From: Centipeda artemidis DSM 19719
GTDB lineage: Bacteria; Bacillota; Negativicutes; Selenomonadales; Selenomonadaceae
DNA length: 64,000 nucleotides
Assembly (NCBI RefSeq): GCF_000426665.1
Contig: NZ_AUFU01000001.1
Location: 434,001-498,000 of the forward strand
Reading direction: 5' to 3'
A program made the translations under genes and the position numbers. The stretch's first letter is position 1; every line of letters starts with the position of its first letter. Below are positions 17,916-28,595 of the stretch, one piece after another. The notes under the pieces were generated by a model that saw only the letters and a list, made by a program, of their open reading frames with translations, did not search any database and was not told where the DNA came from.

Positions 17916-18308
17916 TTAGACGCGGCGACGCTTCGGCGGACGGCATCCGTTGTGCGGGATGGGCGTCACGTCTTTGATCATGTTGACCTCAAGTCCCGTG
18001 GCCTGCAGCGAGCGGATTGCCGCCTCGCGTCCGGCGCCGGGGCCTTTGACAAAGACCTCGACGGACTTGAGTCCATGTTCCATTGCAGCTTTTGCCGCCG
18101 TCTCCGCAGCCATCTGTGCCGCGAACGGGGTGCTCTTGCGGGAGCCGCGGAAGCCAAGGCCGCCGGCGCTCGCCCAAGAGAGTGCATTGCCGCTCTTATC
18201 CGTGAGCGTAACGATCGTATTATTGAACGTCGAGCTGATGTGTGCAACGCCCGACTCTATGTTCTTGCGAACTTTTTTCTTGGAACGTGTTGTTTTCTTA
18301 ACAGCCAC
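17916..18308 (-). CDS. rpsK: 30S ribosomal protein S11
   Basis: Platform protein of the 30S subunit near the mRNA exit. Contains [19 protein letters not shown] and the C-terminal [20 protein letters not shown], diagnostic of S11. 130 residues. Start is GTG with GGAGG about 10 nt upstream. Lies 15 bp after rpsM. Confidence 0.98.
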   Translation of the reverse strand: MAVKKTTRSKKKVRKNIESGVAHISSTFNNTIVTLTDKSGNALSWASAGGLGFRGSRKSTPFAAQMAAETAAKAAMEHGLKSVEVFVKGPGAGREAAIRSLQATGLEVNMIKDVTPIPHNGCRPPKRRRV

Positions 18309-18323
18309 CTCTACGAGCCTCCT

Positions 18324-18692
18324 TTACTTTTTCTTGCCTGCAACGGCCTTTTTCGGGCCTTTGCGCGTGCGCGCGTTGTTCTTCGTATTCTGTCCGCGGA
18401 CAGGCAGGCCGAGACGGTGGCGGCGGCCACGGTAGCAGCCGATATCAACGAGACGCTTGATGTTCATCTGAACCTCGCGGCGAAGATCTCCTTCGACCAC
18501 GGCGTTCTTGTCGATGGCATCGCGAAGTCTGACGACTTCATCCTCCGTGAGATCCCGCGTACGGGCATCGGGGTTCACGTCTGCAATCGCGAGCAGCTTC
18601 TTCGAAGTCGTGAGACCGATTCCATAGATGTACGTCAGGGCGATTTCAATTCTCTTGTCACGGGGCAAATCTACACCGGCAATACGTGCCAT
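18324..18692 (-). CDS. rpsM: 30S ribosomal protein S13
   Basis: Head protein of the 30S subunit that contacts the P-site tRNA and L5. Opens [20 protein letters not shown] and ends with [17 protein letters not shown], the basic tail. 122 residues, ATG start with AGGAGG upstream. Lies 14 bp after rpmJ. Confidence 0.98.
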   Translation of the reverse strand: MARIAGVDLPRDKRIEIALTYIYGIGLTTSKKLLAIADVNPDARTRDLTEDEVVRLRDAIDKNAVVEGDLRREVQMNIKRLVDIGCYRGRRHRLGLPVRGQNTKNNARTRKGPKKAVAGKKK

Positions 18693-18706
18693 AATTACAC
18701 CTCCTT

Positions 18707-18820
18707 TTATCCTTGTCTTTGTTTATGCTTGGGATTCTCGCAAATGACCATAACACGGCCCTTGCGCTTGATAATCTTGCATTTTTCACAGATTTTCTTG
18801 ACAGACGGTCTTACTTTCAC
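18707..18820 (-). CDS. rpmJ: 50S ribosomal protein L36
   Basis: A 37-residue zinc-ribbon protein with [29 protein letters not shown]: three Cys and one His (Cys11, Cys14, Cys27, His32) make the zinc site, so this is the zinc-containing (C+) paralogue. The start is GTG with GGAGGAAG upstream. It lies between infA and rpsM as in nearly all Firmicutes. Confidence 0.96.
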   Translation of the reverse strand: MKVRPSVKKICEKCKIIKRKGRVMVICENPKHKQRQG

Positions 18821-18933
18821 GACGCTTCCTCCTTCCGTCCTGCCTGCGTTCAAGTCGATCTTTCCTATTTTAGCACAAAATTTCTTTGATGAAAAGATTT
18901 TTTACGCTGCATACCTTGTTGCGCTATTATCTT

Positions 18934-19152
18934 TTATTTGAAGCGATAGGTAATTCGTCCGCGTGTCAGATCGTACGGGGTGAGTTCAATGGTCACTTTG
19001 TCGCCCGGCAGAATACGGATGAAGTTCATGCGTATCTTTCCGGAAACGTGAGCAAGGACGACATGTCCGTTCTCAAGCTCGACCTGGAACATCGCATTGG
19101 GGAGTTTTTCAACGACTCGTCCCTCTACCTCGATGACATCCTGTTTTGACAT
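18934..19152 (-). CDS. infA: Translation initiation factor IF-1
   Basis: OB-fold factor that occupies the A site during initiation. Opens [20 protein letters not shown] and has [17 protein letters not shown] and the tail [11 protein letters not shown]. 72 residues, normal. It follows adk by 18 bp; the methionine aminopeptidase gene often found between them is absent. A 113-bp gap follows before rpmJ, in which I see no gene. Confidence 0.98.
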   Translation of the reverse strand: MSKQDVIEVEGRVVEKLPNAMFQVELENGHVVLAHVSGKIRMNFIRILPGDKVTIELTPYDLTRGRITYRFK

Positions 19153-19170
19153 ACTTCCCTTTCGCTCCTT

Positions 19171-19815
19171 TTACGCCCCAAGGGCGGCGGAAAGATCCGC
19201 CTCGACCTTTGCGATGTCCTGTCTGCCGTCGATCTCCTTGTAGACGCCGGCCTTCCGATAGTACTCGATCAGGGGACGCGTGGAGGATTCGTAGACGGAA
19301 AGACGGCTCTTCATGGTGTCCGCACTGTCGTCGGCGCGCTGATAAGTTTCGCCGCCGCAGTCGTCGCAGACGCCCTCGACTTTCGTCGGGTTAAATTTCA
19401 CATGGAAGGAGTGTCCGCAGGATTTGCAGATACGCCGTCCGACGGCACGCTCGATGAGGTCTTCCGTCGGTACGTTGATGTTCAGTACCGCCGTGAGCTG
19501 AAGACCATTATCCTTTAGGATCTCTCCAAGTGCATCCGCCTGTTCCACGGTGCGCGGGAACCCGTCGAGGATGAAGCCCTTCCTGCAGTCGGGCTTGCTG
19601 AGACGCTCCCGCACAATACCGATGGTAACGCTGTCCGGCACAAGTTTGCCCGCATCCATATAGGACTTGGCCTCTTTGCCAAGCGGTGTTCCCTCTTTCA
19701 CTGCTTCACGAAACATATCACCCGTGGAGATGTGGAGAATACCGTATCGTTTTACAAGGTTCGTCGCCTGTGTGCCTTTGCCGGCACCCGGGGGACCCAT
19801 TAAAATGATGTGCAT
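19171..19815 (-). CDS. adk: Adenylate kinase
   Basis: Balances ATP, ADP and AMP. P-loop [12 protein letters not shown] at residues 6-17, AMP-binding [17 protein letters not shown] near residue 30 and [11 protein letters not shown] near residue 85. The LID has four cysteines (CKSCGHSF and CDDCGG), the zinc-binding version usual in Firmicutes. 214 residues. Lies 10 bp after secY. Confidence 0.98.
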   Translation of the reverse strand: MHIILMGPPGAGKGTQATNLVKRYGILHISTGDMFREAVKEGTPLGKEAKSYMDAGKLVPDSVTIGIVRERLSKPDCRKGFILDGFPRTVEQADALGEILKDNGLQLTAVLNINVPTEDLIERAVGRRICKSCGHSFHVKFNPTKVEGVCDDCGGETYQRADDSADTMKSRLSVYESSTRPLIEYYRKAGVYKEIDGRQDIAKVEADLSAALGA

Positions 19816-19825
19816 AGACTCTCCT

Positions 19826-21082
19826 TTATTTCATGAAGCCTTCATAGTTGCGCATAACGACCATGGATTCGATCTGCTTCATCGTCTGCAGGGCAACGCC
19901 GACGACGATGAGCAGCGCCGTGCCGCCGAAGTACACGCCCTGAATATGCGTCGCCCCCGCTACCATATTCGGCAGGACGGCGATGAATGCGAGGAAGAAG
20001 GCTCCCGCGAGCGTGATGCGGGTCAGCACATAGTCCAGATAGTCCGCAGTCGCCTGTCCGGGGCGAAGCCCGGGGACAAATCCGCCGTATTTCTTGAGGT
20101 TGTCCGCCATATCCTGGATCTTCACTGTCACGGATGTGTAAAAATAGGTAAAGAAGATGATCATGAGGACGTAGAGCGTCGTCTGGAGCGGTTTGCCCCA
20201 CTCGAGATAACTCGCTACGGTCTTGACCCACGGGATGTCGATGAACTGCGCCACGGTAATTGGGAACATGAGCACCGACGAAGCGAAGATGATCGGGATA
20301 ACGCCCGCCTGATTGACCTTGAACGGAATATGACTCGAATGCCCCGCCCCCATGCGTCCGCCGACAACACGCTTTGCATAGGTCACCGGAACACGGCGGA
20401 AGCCCGTCTCGATGTGGATAACAAAGACGATCATCGCCAGTGCAATCACGGCAAAGGCAAAGACGCTGAAATAACTGATCGTGCCCGCCTTGAGGTAAGC
20501 GTAGATCGTGCCGATATTCTTCGGCAGCGCCGCGACGATACCGGCAAAGATGATCAGTGAGATCCCGTTGCCGACCCCGTTCGCAGTGATCTGCTCGCCG
20601 AGCCACATGAGGAAGACGGTTCCTGCAGTGAGCGTGATGGCGATGATAAGGATATTCACGGGATTCGGGTTGAGGATCGCACTTTTAAGACCGATCGACA
20701 TGCCGATTGCCTGAAAGAATGCGAGCGCCACCGTTAGATACCGTGTGACCTTCGTCGTCTTCTTCTGCCCCTCCGCACCTTCCTTCGACCACTGCTCAAG
20801 CGTCGGTACAACGACGTTGAGGAGCTGAATAATGATGGCTGCGTTGATGTAGGGCGTGATGCTCATCGCAAATACGGAAAATTTACTGAACGCACCGCCC
20901 GAAAAGAGGTCGAGCAGTCCGAACAGTGTCCCCTGCGCGAAGAGTTGTTCGATCGCGCTCGGGTCGACGCCCGGCACGGGAATATGCGTCCCCATGCGGA
21001 ACACGGCGAACATGATGAGTGTAAATATGATCTTTTGCCGCAGTTCGGGAATCCGGAAGATATTTCCAAGGGCGTCGAGCAC
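19826..21082 (-). CDS. secY: Protein translocase subunit SecY
   Basis: Channel of the Sec translocon, ten predicted membrane helices over 418 residues. Recognised by [17 protein letters not shown] near the start, the plug-region [20 protein letters not shown], and [19 protein letters not shown] in the C-terminal half. The start is GTG, one base after the rplO stop, with GAGGTG upstream, indicating coupled translation. Confidence 0.98.
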   Translation of the reverse strand: MLDALGNIFRIPELRQKIIFTLIMFAVFRMGTHIPVPGVDPSAIEQLFAQGTLFGLLDLFSGGAFSKFSVFAMSITPYINAAIIIQLLNVVVPTLEQWSKEGAEGQKKTTKVTRYLTVALAFFQAIGMSIGLKSAILNPNPVNILIIAITLTAGTVFLMWLGEQITANGVGNGISLIIFAGIVAALPKNIGTIYAYLKAGTISYFSVFAFAVIALAMIVFVIHIETGFRRVPVTYAKRVVGGRMGAGHSSHIPFKVNQAGVIPIIFASSVLMFPITVAQFIDIPWVKTVASYLEWGKPLQTTLYVLMIIFFTYFYTSVTVKIQDMADNLKKYGGFVPGLRPGQATADYLDYVLTRITLAGAFFLAFIAVLPNMVAGATHIQGVYFGGTALLIVVGVALQTMKQIESMVVMRNYEGFMK

Positions 21083-21083
21083 C

Positions 21084-21527
21084 TTAGATCACCTCGACTT
21101 TGCCGCCTGCCGCTGCGATCTTGTCCGCTGCCGACTGTGTAAAGCCGTTCGCACGGACGGTGAGGTTCTTAACCGTGAGCTCGCCGTCGCCAAGAATGCG
21201 AATGCCGTCACGGACATTCTTGAGGATGCCCGCCTCAATGAGGGCAACGGGGTCAACCGTCGTACCTTCTTCAAAGCAGTTCAGGCTCCCGACGTTCACC
21301 TCGGCAAAGGTCTTTGCCCAGATGTTCTTGAAGCCGCGCTTCGGGAGACGGCGATAGAGAGGCATCTGACCGCCTTCAAACCCGGTGCGGACGCCGCCGC
21401 CGGATCGGGACTTTTGCCCCTTCATGCCGCGGCCGGACGTCTTTCCGAGTCCGGAGCCGATGCCGCGTCCGACGCGCTTGCGCGTCTTCTTCGAACCTTC
21501 GGCAGGCTGTAGTTCATGCAGTTTCAT
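21084..21527 (-). CDS. rplO: 50S ribosomal protein L15
   Basis: Late-assembling 50S protein. Opens [20 protein letters not shown] and has [13 protein letters not shown] and [17 protein letters not shown], typical Gly/Arg-rich stretches that thread into 23S rRNA, followed by a globular C-terminus. 147 residues. 20 bp after rpmD. Confidence 0.98.
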   Translation of the reverse strand: MKLHELQPAEGSKKTRKRVGRGIGSGLGKTSGRGMKGQKSRSGGGVRTGFEGGQMPLYRRLPKRGFKNIWAKTFAEVNVGSLNCFEEGTTVDPVALIEAGILKNVRDGIRILGDGELTVKNLTVRANGFTQSAADKIAAAGGKVEVI

Positions 21528-21547
21528 AGATTCTTAGCCTCCCCTCT

Positions 21548-21733
21548 TCAGTCTGCGATCTCTTCCACCGTGATGAGGTGGGAGACTTTATGAAGCTGTC
21601 CACGCACGGCAGGCGTGTCGGGAAGCTCTTTTACGGAATTGCGCTTATGGAGCCCGAGGGACTTCACGGTCTTTCGCTGGGTCTCAGGACGACCGATCAG
21701 GCTTCGGGTCAAGGTAACTCTGACTTTTGCCAT
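21548..21733 (-). CDS. rpmD: 50S ribosomal protein L30
   Basis: A 61-residue 50S protein. Opens [20 protein letters not shown], with the helix [20 protein letters not shown] and end [14 protein letters not shown]. Position between rpsE (15 bp) and rplO is standard. Confidence 0.97.
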   Translation of the reverse strand: MAKVRVTLTRSLIGRPETQRKTVKSLGLHKRNSVKELPDTPAVRGQLHKVSHLITVEEIAD

Positions 21734-21748
21734 GTTCGTTTCTCCTTA

Positions 21749-22255
21749 TCAGCCAAAGATCTCAGCCACGGATTTGCCGCGCAGAGCCGCAACCTCCGCC
21801 GGGCTCTTAAGCCCGAGGAGGCCTTCCATCGTGGCGCGCACCATGTTGTTCGGGTTGGACGAGCCGAGCGACTTCGTGAGGATGTCACGGACGCCCGCAA
21901 GCTCGAGCACCGCACGCGCGGGGCCGCCGGCGATGACGCCGGTACCTTTGGTCGCGGGCTTTAAGAGCACGCGGCCGGCACCGAAGATGCCCGTGATCTC
22001 ATGCGTGATCGTGCGCTCTTCGCGCAGCGGAACCTCGATGAGACTCTTTTTTGCATCCTCTACGCCCTTGCGGATTGCTTCGGGCACTTCTGCGGCCTTG
22101 CCGAGTCCGACCCCGACCTTGCCCTTCTTGTTGCCGACGACAACGAGCGCGCTGAAGGAGGAGCGGCGGCCGCCCTTGACAACCTTCGATACGCGGTTGA
22201 TGAATACGACACGCTCCTCAAACTCCGGCGTCTCGTTTTCGTTATGTCTAGCCAT
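21749..22255 (-). CDS. rpsE: 30S ribosomal protein S5
   Basis: Part of the 30S body; takes part in decoding accuracy and mRNA unwinding. The double-stranded RNA-binding-like domain has [20 protein letters not shown] and [21 protein letters not shown]; the C-terminal domain has [20 protein letters not shown] and [13 protein letters not shown]. 168 residues. Confidence 0.98.
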   Translation of the reverse strand: MARHNENETPEFEERVVFINRVSKVVKGGRRSSFSALVVVGNKKGKVGVGLGKAAEVPEAIRKGVEDAKKSLIEVPLREERTITHEITGIFGAGRVLLKPATKGTGVIAGGPARAVLELAGVRDILTKSLGSSNPNNMVRATMEGLLGLKSPAEVAALRGKSVAEIFG

Positions 22256-22267
22256 GCTTTCCCTCCT

Positions 22268-22627
22268 TTAGAATTTGAGTCCGGCTTCGCGTGCCGCCTC
22301 GGCGAGAGCAGCGACGCGGCCATGGTAAATGTAGCCGCCGCGGTCAAAGACGACCTCGGTGATGCCCTTTTCGAGGGCGCGCTTTGCAACAGCCTCGCCG
22401 ATGAGTTTTGCCGCCGCAACATTGCCGCCGTACTGCGCGAAATCCTTGTCCTTGGAGCTCGCGGAGACGAGCGTCACGCCCTTTTCATCGTCGATGATCT
22501 GTGCGTAGATGTTCTTGAGGCTGCGGAACACGTTGAGACGCGGACGCGCAGCTGTGCCCGCAATATGGTTGCGTACACGCAGATGGCGCTTCTGGCGCGC
22601 CTTATTCTTATCCTGTTTGATAAGCAC
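22268..22627 (-). CDS. rplR: 50S ribosomal protein L18
   Basis: Binds 5S rRNA and anchors it to the central protuberance. Has [20 protein letters not shown], then [12 protein letters not shown] and [19 protein letters not shown] at the end. 119 residues. The start is GTG, with AGGAG about 10 nt upstream. Lies 21 bp after rplF. Confidence 0.97.
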   Translation of the reverse strand: MLIKQDKNKARQKRHLRVRNHIAGTAARPRLNVFRSLKNIYAQIIDDEKGVTLVSASSKDKDFAQYGGNVAAAKLIGEAVAKRALEKGITEVVFDRGGYIYHGRVAALAEAAREAGLKF

Positions 22628-22648
22628 AGAGTGTCACTCCTCTCCTTC

Positions 22649-23200
22649 TTATTTCTTTCCCTTCGCACCGGCCTTGCCCTCTTTGCGGCGGACATGCTCT
22701 CCGGCGTACTTGATACCCTTGCCCTTGTACGGCTCAGGCTCGCGATGGGCACGAATCTCTGCGGCGGTCTGACCGACGGTCTCCTTGTTGATGCCGGAGA
22801 TCGTGATCACGGTTGCCGAGGGGCACTCAAACGTGATGCCCTCGGGCGGTTCGACGATTACGGGATGCGAGAAGCCGAGCGAGAGATTGAGGTTCTTGCC
22901 CTGCTTTGCCGCGCGGTAGCCGACGCCGCTGATTTCAAGGGTCTTTGTAAAGCCTTCCGACACGCCAACCACCATGTTGTGGATGAGGCTACGGGAAAGC
23001 CCGTGCAGCGACCTGTGCTGTTTATCGTCGGAGGGACGTGCGACCGTAACGACCGCGCCTTCGACGGTGATTTTCATATCCGGATGGATGACGCGTGAAA
23101 GCTCGCCCTTCGGGCCTTTGACCTTCACGAGATTATCCGCACCGACCGTGACGGTAACGCCGGACGGGATGTCAATCGGTGCTCTTCCAATTCTTGACAT
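22649..23200 (-). CDS. rplF: 50S ribosomal protein L6
   Basis: Two-domain 50S protein near the factor-binding site. Opens [20 protein letters not shown]; the second domain contains [17 protein letters not shown] and ends with [20 protein letters not shown]. 183 residues from the ATG at 23200, which has AGGAGGTG upstream; the frame is open 24 codons earlier without a match to L6. Confidence 0.98.
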   Translation of the reverse strand: MSRIGRAPIDIPSGVTVTVGADNLVKVKGPKGELSRVIHPDMKITVEGAVVTVARPSDDKQHRSLHGLSRSLIHNMVVGVSEGFTKTLEISGVGYRAAKQGKNLNLSLGFSHPVIVEPPEGITFECPSATVITISGINKETVGQTAAEIRAHREPEPYKGKGIKYAGEHVRRKEGKAGAKGKK

Positions 23201-23222
23201 TCTTACACCTCCTGCCTGTGCA

Positions 23223-23621
23223 TTACCATACGAATGCGAGCACTTCGCCGCCGAGACCTGCCTTGCGTGCATCCTTGTCGCTCATGATCCCCTTCGATGT
23301 GGAGATCACGGAGATGCCGAGGCCGCCGTAGACACGCGGGAGTGCATCGTGCTTTGCATACTGGCGCAGTCCGGGTTTCGAGACGCGCTTTAGGCCGGAG
23401 ATAACATGCTCACGCTTTGCTCCATACTTCAGCGTGACGGTGAGAACGCCCTGCTTGCCGTCCTCTTTGAAGGTATAATCCTTGATGAAGCCTTCTTTTT
23501 TCAAGACCTCTGCAATCGCGGTCTTGACCTTTGACCCCGGGATTGCGACGCTCTCGTGGTAGACCGAGTTTGCGTTGCGGATGCGGGTCAGCATATCTGC
23601 AATAGGATCAGTCATTGCCAT
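23223..23621 (-). CDS. rpsH: 30S ribosomal protein S8
   Basis: Primary 16S rRNA binder and, in E. coli, repressor of the spc operon. Contains [20 protein letters not shown] at the start and the C-terminal [20 protein letters not shown] motif. 132 residues from the first ATG; a second ATG two codons on is equally possible. Confidence 0.98.
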   Translation of the reverse strand: MAMTDPIADMLTRIRNANSVYHESVAIPGSKVKTAIAEVLKKEGFIKDYTFKEDGKQGVLTVTLKYGAKREHVISGLKRVSKPGLRQYAKHDALPRVYGGLGISVISTSKGIMSDKDARKAGLGGEVLAFVW

Positions 23622-23648
23622 GAATCGATATCCTCCTTTGTGTTTGTC

Positions 23649-23834
23649 TTACCAGCTTGCCTTCGTTACACCAGGGATGGCGCCCTTGTAACTCTGCTCA
23701 CGGAAGCAGATACGGCACATGTCGAATTTGCGGATATATCCGTGCGGACGTCCGCAGATCTTGCAGCGGTTATACTTGCGTGTCGAGAATTTGGGCTCTT
23801 TGCTCCATTTCTCAATCATTGCCTTCTTTGCCAC
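23649..23834 (-). CDS. rpsN: 30S ribosomal protein S14, zinc-binding type Z
   Basis: A 61-residue short S14 with four cysteines in CKICGRP and CRICFRE, the zinc-binding form of Gram-positive bacteria. Opens [20 protein letters not shown] and ends [13 protein letters not shown]. The start is GTG with GGAGGAA upstream. Between rplE (18 bp) and rpsH. Confidence 0.97.
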   Translation of the reverse strand: MAKKAMIEKWSKEPKFSTRKYNRCKICGRPHGYIRKFDMCRICFREQSYKGAIPGVTKASW

Positions 23835-23852
23835 AGTTGTTCCTCCTTGTGG

Positions 23853-24392
23853 TTACGCGCGGAACGGCATACCCATGAGACGGAGCAGCTCTTTGGCCTC
23901 TTCGTCGGTATGCGCGCTCGTGACGATGACGATATTCATGCCGCGGATCTTGTCGATCTTATCGTAGTCAATTTCGGGAAAAATGAGCTGTTCGCGCAGT
24001 CCCACGGCGTAGTTGCCGCGCCCGTCGAACGCCTTCTCACTGACGCCGCGGAAATCGCGGACGCGCGGAAGCGCCACATTCATGAATTTGTCGAGGAACT
24101 GATACATACGCGTGCCGCGCAGCGTGACCTTGCAGCCAATCGGCATACCCTCGCGCAGCTTCCATGCGGCGAGAGATTTCTTCGCGCGCGTGAGCTGGGG
24201 CTTCTGACCTGCGATTGCGGTGAGATCCGTCACGGCGGCGTCGAGTGCCTTGGGGTTGCCGACGGCTTCGCCGACGCCCATGTTGATGATGACCTTCTCG
24301 ACTTTGGGTAGCTGCATAACGTTCTTATAGCCGAACTTTTCGGTCAGCGCCGGGGCAACTTCCTTCTGATACTTTTCCTTGAGTCTTTCCAC
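23853..24392 (-). CDS. rplE: 50S ribosomal protein L5
   Basis: 5S rRNA-binding protein that contacts the P-site tRNA. Has [39 protein letters not shown] and [20 protein letters not shown]. 179 residues. The start is GTG with AAGGAGG about 10 nt upstream. Confidence 0.98.
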   Translation of the reverse strand: MERLKEKYQKEVAPALTEKFGYKNVMQLPKVEKVIINMGVGEAVGNPKALDAAVTDLTAIAGQKPQLTRAKKSLAAWKLREGMPIGCKVTLRGTRMYQFLDKFMNVALPRVRDFRGVSEKAFDGRGNYAVGLREQLIFPEIDYDKIDKIRGMNIVIVTSAHTDEEAKELLRLMGMPFRA

Positions 24393-24420
24393 TTTGCGTA
24401 TTCCTCCTTTCCGCTAAAGA

Positions 24421-24747
24421 TTACTGCTCAATCGCTTCGCCGCACTTCTTGCAGGCACGGATCTTGCGCCCGTCAACGAAGCGGTGTGCGATGCGCGTGG
24501 CCTTACCGCAGGCGGGGCAGACGAGCTGCACCTTACTCGCGAAGAGCGGTGCTTCCTTCGTGATGATTCCACCCTGCGGGGCGCTCTGGCTGGGTTTCGT
24601 GTGGCGCTTCACCTTGTTGACGCCCTCGACGATGACCTTGCCCTTTTTGGGCTGCGCCTCGATGACCTTGCCCTGCTTGCCCTTATCCTTGCCGGAAAGA
24701 ACGAGAACCGTATCGCCCTTCTTGACATTCAGCTTTGCCAGCGACAA
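24421..24747 (-). CDS. rplX: 50S ribosomal protein L24
   Basis: Assembly initiator of the 50S subunit with a KOW motif: [20 protein letters not shown] near residue 9-28. The C-terminal part has two CxxC pairs (CPACGK and CKKCGE), seen in many Firmicute L24 proteins. 108 residues. The start is TTG, decided by GGAGG 7 nt upstream. Confidence 0.97.
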   Translation of the reverse strand: MSLAKLNVKKGDTVLVLSGKDKGKQGKVIEAQPKKGKVIVEGVNKVKRHTKPSQSAPQGGIITKEAPLFASKVQLVCPACGKATRIAHRFVDGRKIRACKKCGEAIEQ

Positions 24748-24762
24748 AATAACACCTCCTCC

Positions 24763-25131
24763 TCAAAGTACTTCGGGAGCGAGCGAGACGATCTTCATGA
24801 AATCCTTCTCGCGCAGCTCGCGGGCAACGGGTCCAAAAATGCGCGTTCCGCGCGGGGTGTGATCGTCTTTGATGATCACTGCTGCATTCTCGTCAAAACG
24901 GATGTAGGAACCGTCGGCGCGGCGCTTGCCCTTCACGCTGCGAACGACGACCGCCTTCACGACGTCGCCCTTCTTCACGGTACCGCCCGGCGCCGCCGAC
25001 TTTACCGATGCGACGATCACGTCGCCGATGTTGGCATACTTGCGGTACGAGCCGCCCAGCACACGAATGCAGAGGATTTCCTTGGCTCCTGTGTTATCGC
25101 CGACATTCAGGATTGTTTCCTGCTGTATCAT
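24763..25131 (-). CDS. rplN: 50S ribosomal protein L14
   Basis: Interface protein of the 50S subunit contacting 16S rRNA. Opens [20 protein letters not shown]; contains [19 protein letters not shown] and [20 protein letters not shown]. 122 residues, standard. 14 bp after rpsQ. Confidence 0.98.
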   Translation of the reverse strand: MIQQETILNVGDNTGAKEILCIRVLGGSYRKYANIGDVIVASVKSAAPGGTVKKGDVVKAVVVRSVKGKRRADGSYIRFDENAAVIIKDDHTPRGTRIFGPVARELREKDFMKIVSLAPEVL

Positions 25132-25145
25132 TGATTGCTTCCTCC

Positions 25146-25403
25146 TTACTTCGCGCGCTCGACAATCTCAACGACGCGCCAGCGCTTCGTGCGCGAGAGC
25201 GGACGCGTCTCCATGATGGACACGCGGTCGCCGATGTGGGCGTCGTTCTTCTCGTCATGTGCGTGGAACTTCACGGTCTTTTTGACCGGCTTTTTATACA
25301 TCTTATGCTGTTCGAGCTCTTCGACAGCGACGACAACAGTCTTGTCCATCTTATCGGACACGACTTTGCCGACTCTTACCTTGCGTACGTTTCTATCGCT
25401 CAT
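25146..25403 (-). CDS. rpsQ: 30S ribosomal protein S17
   Basis: OB-fold primary 16S rRNA binder. Contains [20 protein letters not shown] and [20 protein letters not shown], then [17 protein letters not shown]. 85 residues. 57 bp after rpmC. Confidence 0.98.
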   Translation of the reverse strand: MSDRNVRKVRVGKVVSDKMDKTVVVAVEELEQHKMYKKPVKKTVKFHAHDEKNDAHIGDRVSIMETRPLSRTKRWRVVEIVERAK

Positions 25404-25460
25404 ATTGGATGAGCCTCCTTCCTTCTGCGTATCTTTTCGGCTGCTGCCCCATCCTCTCGA

Positions 25461-25652
25461 TTAGGCGTTCGCCTGCTCGCGCTGAATGGTCTTGATGCGG
25501 GCAATCGTCTTCTTTACGTCCTTGATACGCATCGGGTTGTCGAGCTGTCCTGTGGCGTGCTGAAAACGGAGGCCAAAGAGCTCTTCCTTGAGCGACGCGA
25601 GTTTTTCCGTGAGCTCGTCGGCGCTCAGACCGCGGATCTCATCAACCTTCAT
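25461..25652 (-). CDS. rpmC: 50S ribosomal protein L29
   Basis: Small helical protein at the tunnel exit, docking site for trigger factor with L23. Contains [20 protein letters not shown] and [20 protein letters not shown]. 63 residues. Its start lies 11 bp inside the end of rplP. Confidence 0.97.
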   Translation of the reverse strand: MKVDEIRGLSADELTEKLASLKEELFGLRFQHATGQLDNPMRIKDVKKTIARIKTIQREQANA

Positions 25653-26079
25653 TCACTTCACCGCCCTCTAGTTCTTCCCGTACGACAAATTTCGTCTTGA
25701 TCGGGAGCTTGTGTCCCGCGAGGCGCATTGCCTCCGCCGCCACATCGCGTGCGACGCCGTCCATCTCAAAGAGGACGCGGCCGGGCTTCACGACGGCAAC
25801 CCAGTACTCGGGCGAGCCCTTGCCGGACCCCATGCGGGTCTCGGCGGGTTTTGCCGTGACCGGCTTATCCGGGAAAATCTTGATCCAAACTTTACCGCCG
25901 CGCTTGATGTAACGCGTCATAGCGATACGTGCCGCCTCGATCTGGCGGTTCGTGATCCATGCGGGCTCCAAGGCGACGAGGCCGTACTGACCGTGGCTGA
26001 CCGTGTTGCCGCGCTGTGCCTTGCCCTTCATACGGCCGCGGAACTGCTTGCGGTATTTAACGCGCTTTGGGAGTAACAT
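25642..26079 (-). CDS. rplP: 50S ribosomal protein L16
   Basis: Organises the A-site region of the 50S subunit. Opens [20 protein letters not shown] and has [20 protein letters not shown] and [20 protein letters not shown]. 145 residues. The start overlaps the rpsC stop by one base (TAATG), and the end overlaps rpmC by 11 bp. Confidence 0.98.
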   Translation of the reverse strand: MLLPKRVKYRKQFRGRMKGKAQRGNTVSHGQYGLVALEPAWITNRQIEAARIAMTRYIKRGGKVWIKIFPDKPVTAKPAETRMGSGKGSPEYWVAVVKPGRVLFEMDGVARDVAAEAMRLAGHKLPIKTKFVVREELEGGEVNEG

Positions 26080-26750
26080 TATGCCTCGCTCCTTTCCTTG
26101 GCGGCTTTCGGCTGCTGTTTCTTATCAGGGAGCACTTCGCCCTTGAAGATCCAAACTTTAATGCCGATGCGGCCGTAGGTTGTGTGCGCCTCGGCCGTGC
26201 CGTAGTCGATATCTGCACGAAGTGTGTGCAGAGGGATGCTGCCCTCACGGTAGGACTCGCGGCGTGCGATTTCCGCACCGCCGAGACGTCCACTGACGGC
26301 GATCTTAATGCCCTTTGCGCCGAGACGCATCGTGCGTCCGACCGCCTGCTTCATCGCGCGGCGGAACGCAATGCGGCGCTCGAGCTGCGCGGCGATGTTC
26401 TCTGCGACGAGCGTCGCATCGAGATCGGGCTGCTTGATTTCTGCAATATTGATGTCAACGCGCTTATCGGTAAGCCCCTTGAGGCCTTCCTTGATCTGCT
26501 CAATGCCTGAGCCGCCGCGCCCGATGACCATGCCCGGCTTAGCCGTATGGATGGTGAGCTTCAGGCGGTTCTTGCTGCGCTCGGTCTCAACGCGCGGCAC
26601 GCCTGCGGTCTGGAGGCTCTTCTTGAGGTAATCGCGAATCTTAATGTCCTCGTGCAGATTCTGCGCGAAATCCTTATCTGCATACCAGCGGGCATCCCAA
26701 TCCTTGACGATGCCAAGGCGAATGCCATGGGGATTTACTTTCTGACCCAA
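26079..26750 (-). CDS. rpsC: 30S ribosomal protein S3
   Basis: Lines the mRNA entry channel and has helicase-like activity with S4 and S5. Opens [20 protein letters not shown], with a KH domain ([17 protein letters not shown] near residue 75-92) and the C-terminal domain with [20 protein letters not shown]. 223 residues. The start is TTG, with GGAGGG about 9 nt upstream. Confidence 0.98.
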   Translation of the reverse strand: MGQKVNPHGIRLGIVKDWDARWYADKDFAQNLHEDIKIRDYLKKSLQTAGVPRVETERSKNRLKLTIHTAKPGMVIGRGGSGIEQIKEGLKGLTDKRVDINIAEIKQPDLDATLVAENIAAQLERRIAFRRAMKQAVGRTMRLGAKGIKIAVSGRLGGAEIARRESYREGSIPLHTLRADIDYGTAEAHTTYGRIGIKVWIFKGEVLPDKKQQPKAAKERSEA

Positions 26751-26766
26751 ACTGTTTCCCTCCTTA

Positions 26767-27105
26767 TTACTTTTCGTTTACGGCAACCGTGATATGGGAC
26801 GTGTGCTTCAAGATTTTGAACGCCTGTCCGCGGGAACGCGGATGAATTCGCTTGAGCGTCGGTCCCTGGTCAACGAAAGCTGAGGAAATGAACAGTCGAT
26901 CCACATCCATGTCGAAGTTGTTCTCCGCATTTGCAACGGCGGAGCGGAGCACCTTCTCCACGGCATCCGCGCCGACCTTCGGCGTGAATTTCAGGATTGC
27001 GAGAGCGTCGGCGACGCTCTTGCCGCGCACGAGGTTCATCACGATGCGAACCTTGCGCGGCGCGATACGGATGTATTTGGCGGTAGCCTGTACTTCCTGT
27101 GCCAC
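26767..27105 (-). CDS. rplV: 50S ribosomal protein L22
   Basis: Its long beta hairpin reaches into the exit tunnel. Contains [20 protein letters not shown] and [20 protein letters not shown], where the hairpin tip lies. 112 residues. GTG start with GAGGAGGA upstream. 18 bp after rpsS. Confidence 0.98.
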   Translation of the reverse strand: MAQEVQATAKYIRIAPRKVRIVMNLVRGKSVADALAILKFTPKVGADAVEKVLRSAVANAENNFDMDVDRLFISSAFVDQGPTLKRIHPRSRGQAFKILKHTSHITVAVNEK

Positions 27106-27123
27106 GAATCGTCCTCCTCTCTA

Positions 27124-27405
27124 TCAGCGCAGCGAGGTCTTGCGCTCTTCGCCTGCGTGACCCTTAAATGTGCGTGTCGGTGCAAATTCACCGAGCTTAT
27201 GTCCGACCATATCCTCCGTGACATACACGGGAACATGCTTGCGGCCGTCATGGACGGCGATGGTATGTCCAACAAAGTCAGGGAAGATCGTCGAGCTGCG
27301 TGACCACGTGCGCACGACCTTCTTCTCGTTCTTCTCGTTGAGCGCCTCAATCTTCTTCATCAGGCTCTCTGCGACGAAAGGCCCTTTTTTAATCGATCTT
27401 GACAA
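27124..27405 (-). CDS. rpsS: 30S ribosomal protein S19
   Basis: Head protein of the 30S subunit contacting A-site tRNA and S13. Opens [20 protein letters not shown]; contains [20 protein letters not shown] and [20 protein letters not shown]. 93 residues. The start is TTG, fixed by AAAGGAGGAGAAAC upstream. Confidence 0.98.
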   Translation of the reverse strand: MSRSIKKGPFVAESLMKKIEALNEKNEKKVVRTWSRSSTIFPDFVGHTIAVHDGRKHVPVYVTEDMVGHKLGEFAPTRTFKGHAGEERKTSLR

Positions 27406-27465
27406 AGTTTCTCCTCCTTTCGCCGGGCGGCAGGTGCGCGTCCGGCGAGGCTCTATCGGGGTTGA

Positions 27466-28293
27466 TTATTTACGGCGGTGAACGATGAGGCGATTCGACG
27501 CTTTCTTCTTCTTGCGCGTCTTCTTGCCCATCGCGATCTTGCCCCACTTCGTCATCGGGCTCTTGCGTCCGACCGGCGAACGACCCTCGCCGCCGCCGTG
27601 CGGATGGTCGTTCGGGTTCATAACGGTACCGCGTACCTCGGGGCGGCGCCCGAGCCAGCGGCTGCGCCCCGCCTTGCCGATGGTGATATTCTCATGCTCG
27701 AGGTTGCCGACCTCGCCGATCGTCGCACGGCAGTTGATGTGCACGCGGCGAATCTCGCCCGACGGCATACGGAGAAGCGCATAGCTGCCTTCCTTTGCCA
27801 TGAGCTGCGCCGAGGTTCCGGCGCTGCGGACGAGCTGGGCACCCTTGCCGATCTTGAGCTCAACGGCATGGATGACCGTACCGAGCGGGATATTCTTCAG
27901 CGGAAGTGCGTTGCCCGGCTTGATGTCGGATTCGGGGCCCGACTCGACAATCGTGCCGACCTTCAGTCCGTTCGGTGCCAGGATATAGCGTTTCTCTCCG
28001 TCCGCGTAGTTCAGAAGCGCGATGCGCGCGCTGCGGTTCGGATCGTATTCAATCGTTGCGACACGGGCGGGGATACCGTCCTTCGTGCGCTTAAAATCAA
28101 TGATGCGGTAGAGCCGCTTGTGTCCGCCGCCGCGATGGCGTACGGTCAGTTTTCCCTGCTGGTTGCGCCCGCCCGTTTTCGTCAGGCGAACCGTGAGGGA
28201 CTTCTCCGGCTTGTCCGTTGTGATCTCATCGAAGGAAGAGACCGTCATGAAGCGTCTGCCGGCAGAATACGGCTTAAAACTCTTTACTGCCAC
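27466..28293 (-). CDS. rplB: 50S ribosomal protein L2
   Basis: Central 50S protein needed for subunit joining and peptidyl transferase. Contains [20 protein letters not shown] near residue 40 and the C-terminal [20 protein letters not shown] with the conserved His needed for function. 275 residues. GTG start with AAGGGAGG upstream. Confidence 0.98.
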   Translation of the reverse strand: MAVKSFKPYSAGRRFMTVSSFDEITTDKPEKSLTVRLTKTGGRNQQGKLTVRHRGGGHKRLYRIIDFKRTKDGIPARVATIEYDPNRSARIALLNYADGEKRYILAPNGLKVGTIVESGPESDIKPGNALPLKNIPLGTVIHAVELKIGKGAQLVRSAGTSAQLMAKEGSYALLRMPSGEIRRVHINCRATIGEVGNLEHENITIGKAGRSRWLGRRPEVRGTVMNPNDHPHGGGEGRSPVGRKSPMTKWGKIAMGKKTRKKKKASNRLIVHRRK

Positions 28294-28313
28294 GTTCGTA
28301 CCTCCCTTTCGTC

Positions 28314-28595
28314 TCAGCCTTCAAAGAACTCGATGGTCTCGCCCGGTGCGAGTTTTACGATGGCCTTCTTATAGTCCGGGCGCTTACCCTGCGTGCGTCC
28401 CATGCGCTTCGTCTTACCGAGGACGTTCACAGTATTGACCTTTGCGACCTTCACCTTGAAGATCTCTGCGACCGCCTTTGCGATCTCAATTTTGTTGGCA
28501 GCCTTTGCAACGACGAAGACGTATTTGCCCTCCGCCATGAGCTGCGTCGTCCGCTCCGTGATGAGCGGGCGAACGAGAATATCGCGTGCTTCCAT
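28314..28595 (-). CDS. rplW: 50S ribosomal protein L23
   Basis: Exit-tunnel protein that docks trigger factor and signal recognition particle. Contains [40 protein letters not shown] and [20 protein letters not shown]. 93 residues. Its ATG overlaps the last base of rplD. Confidence 0.97.
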   Translation of the reverse strand: MEARDILVRPLITERTTQLMAEGKYVFVVAKAANKIEIAKAVAEIFKVKVAKVNTVNVLGKTKRMGRTQGKRPDYKKAIVKLAPGETIEFFEG

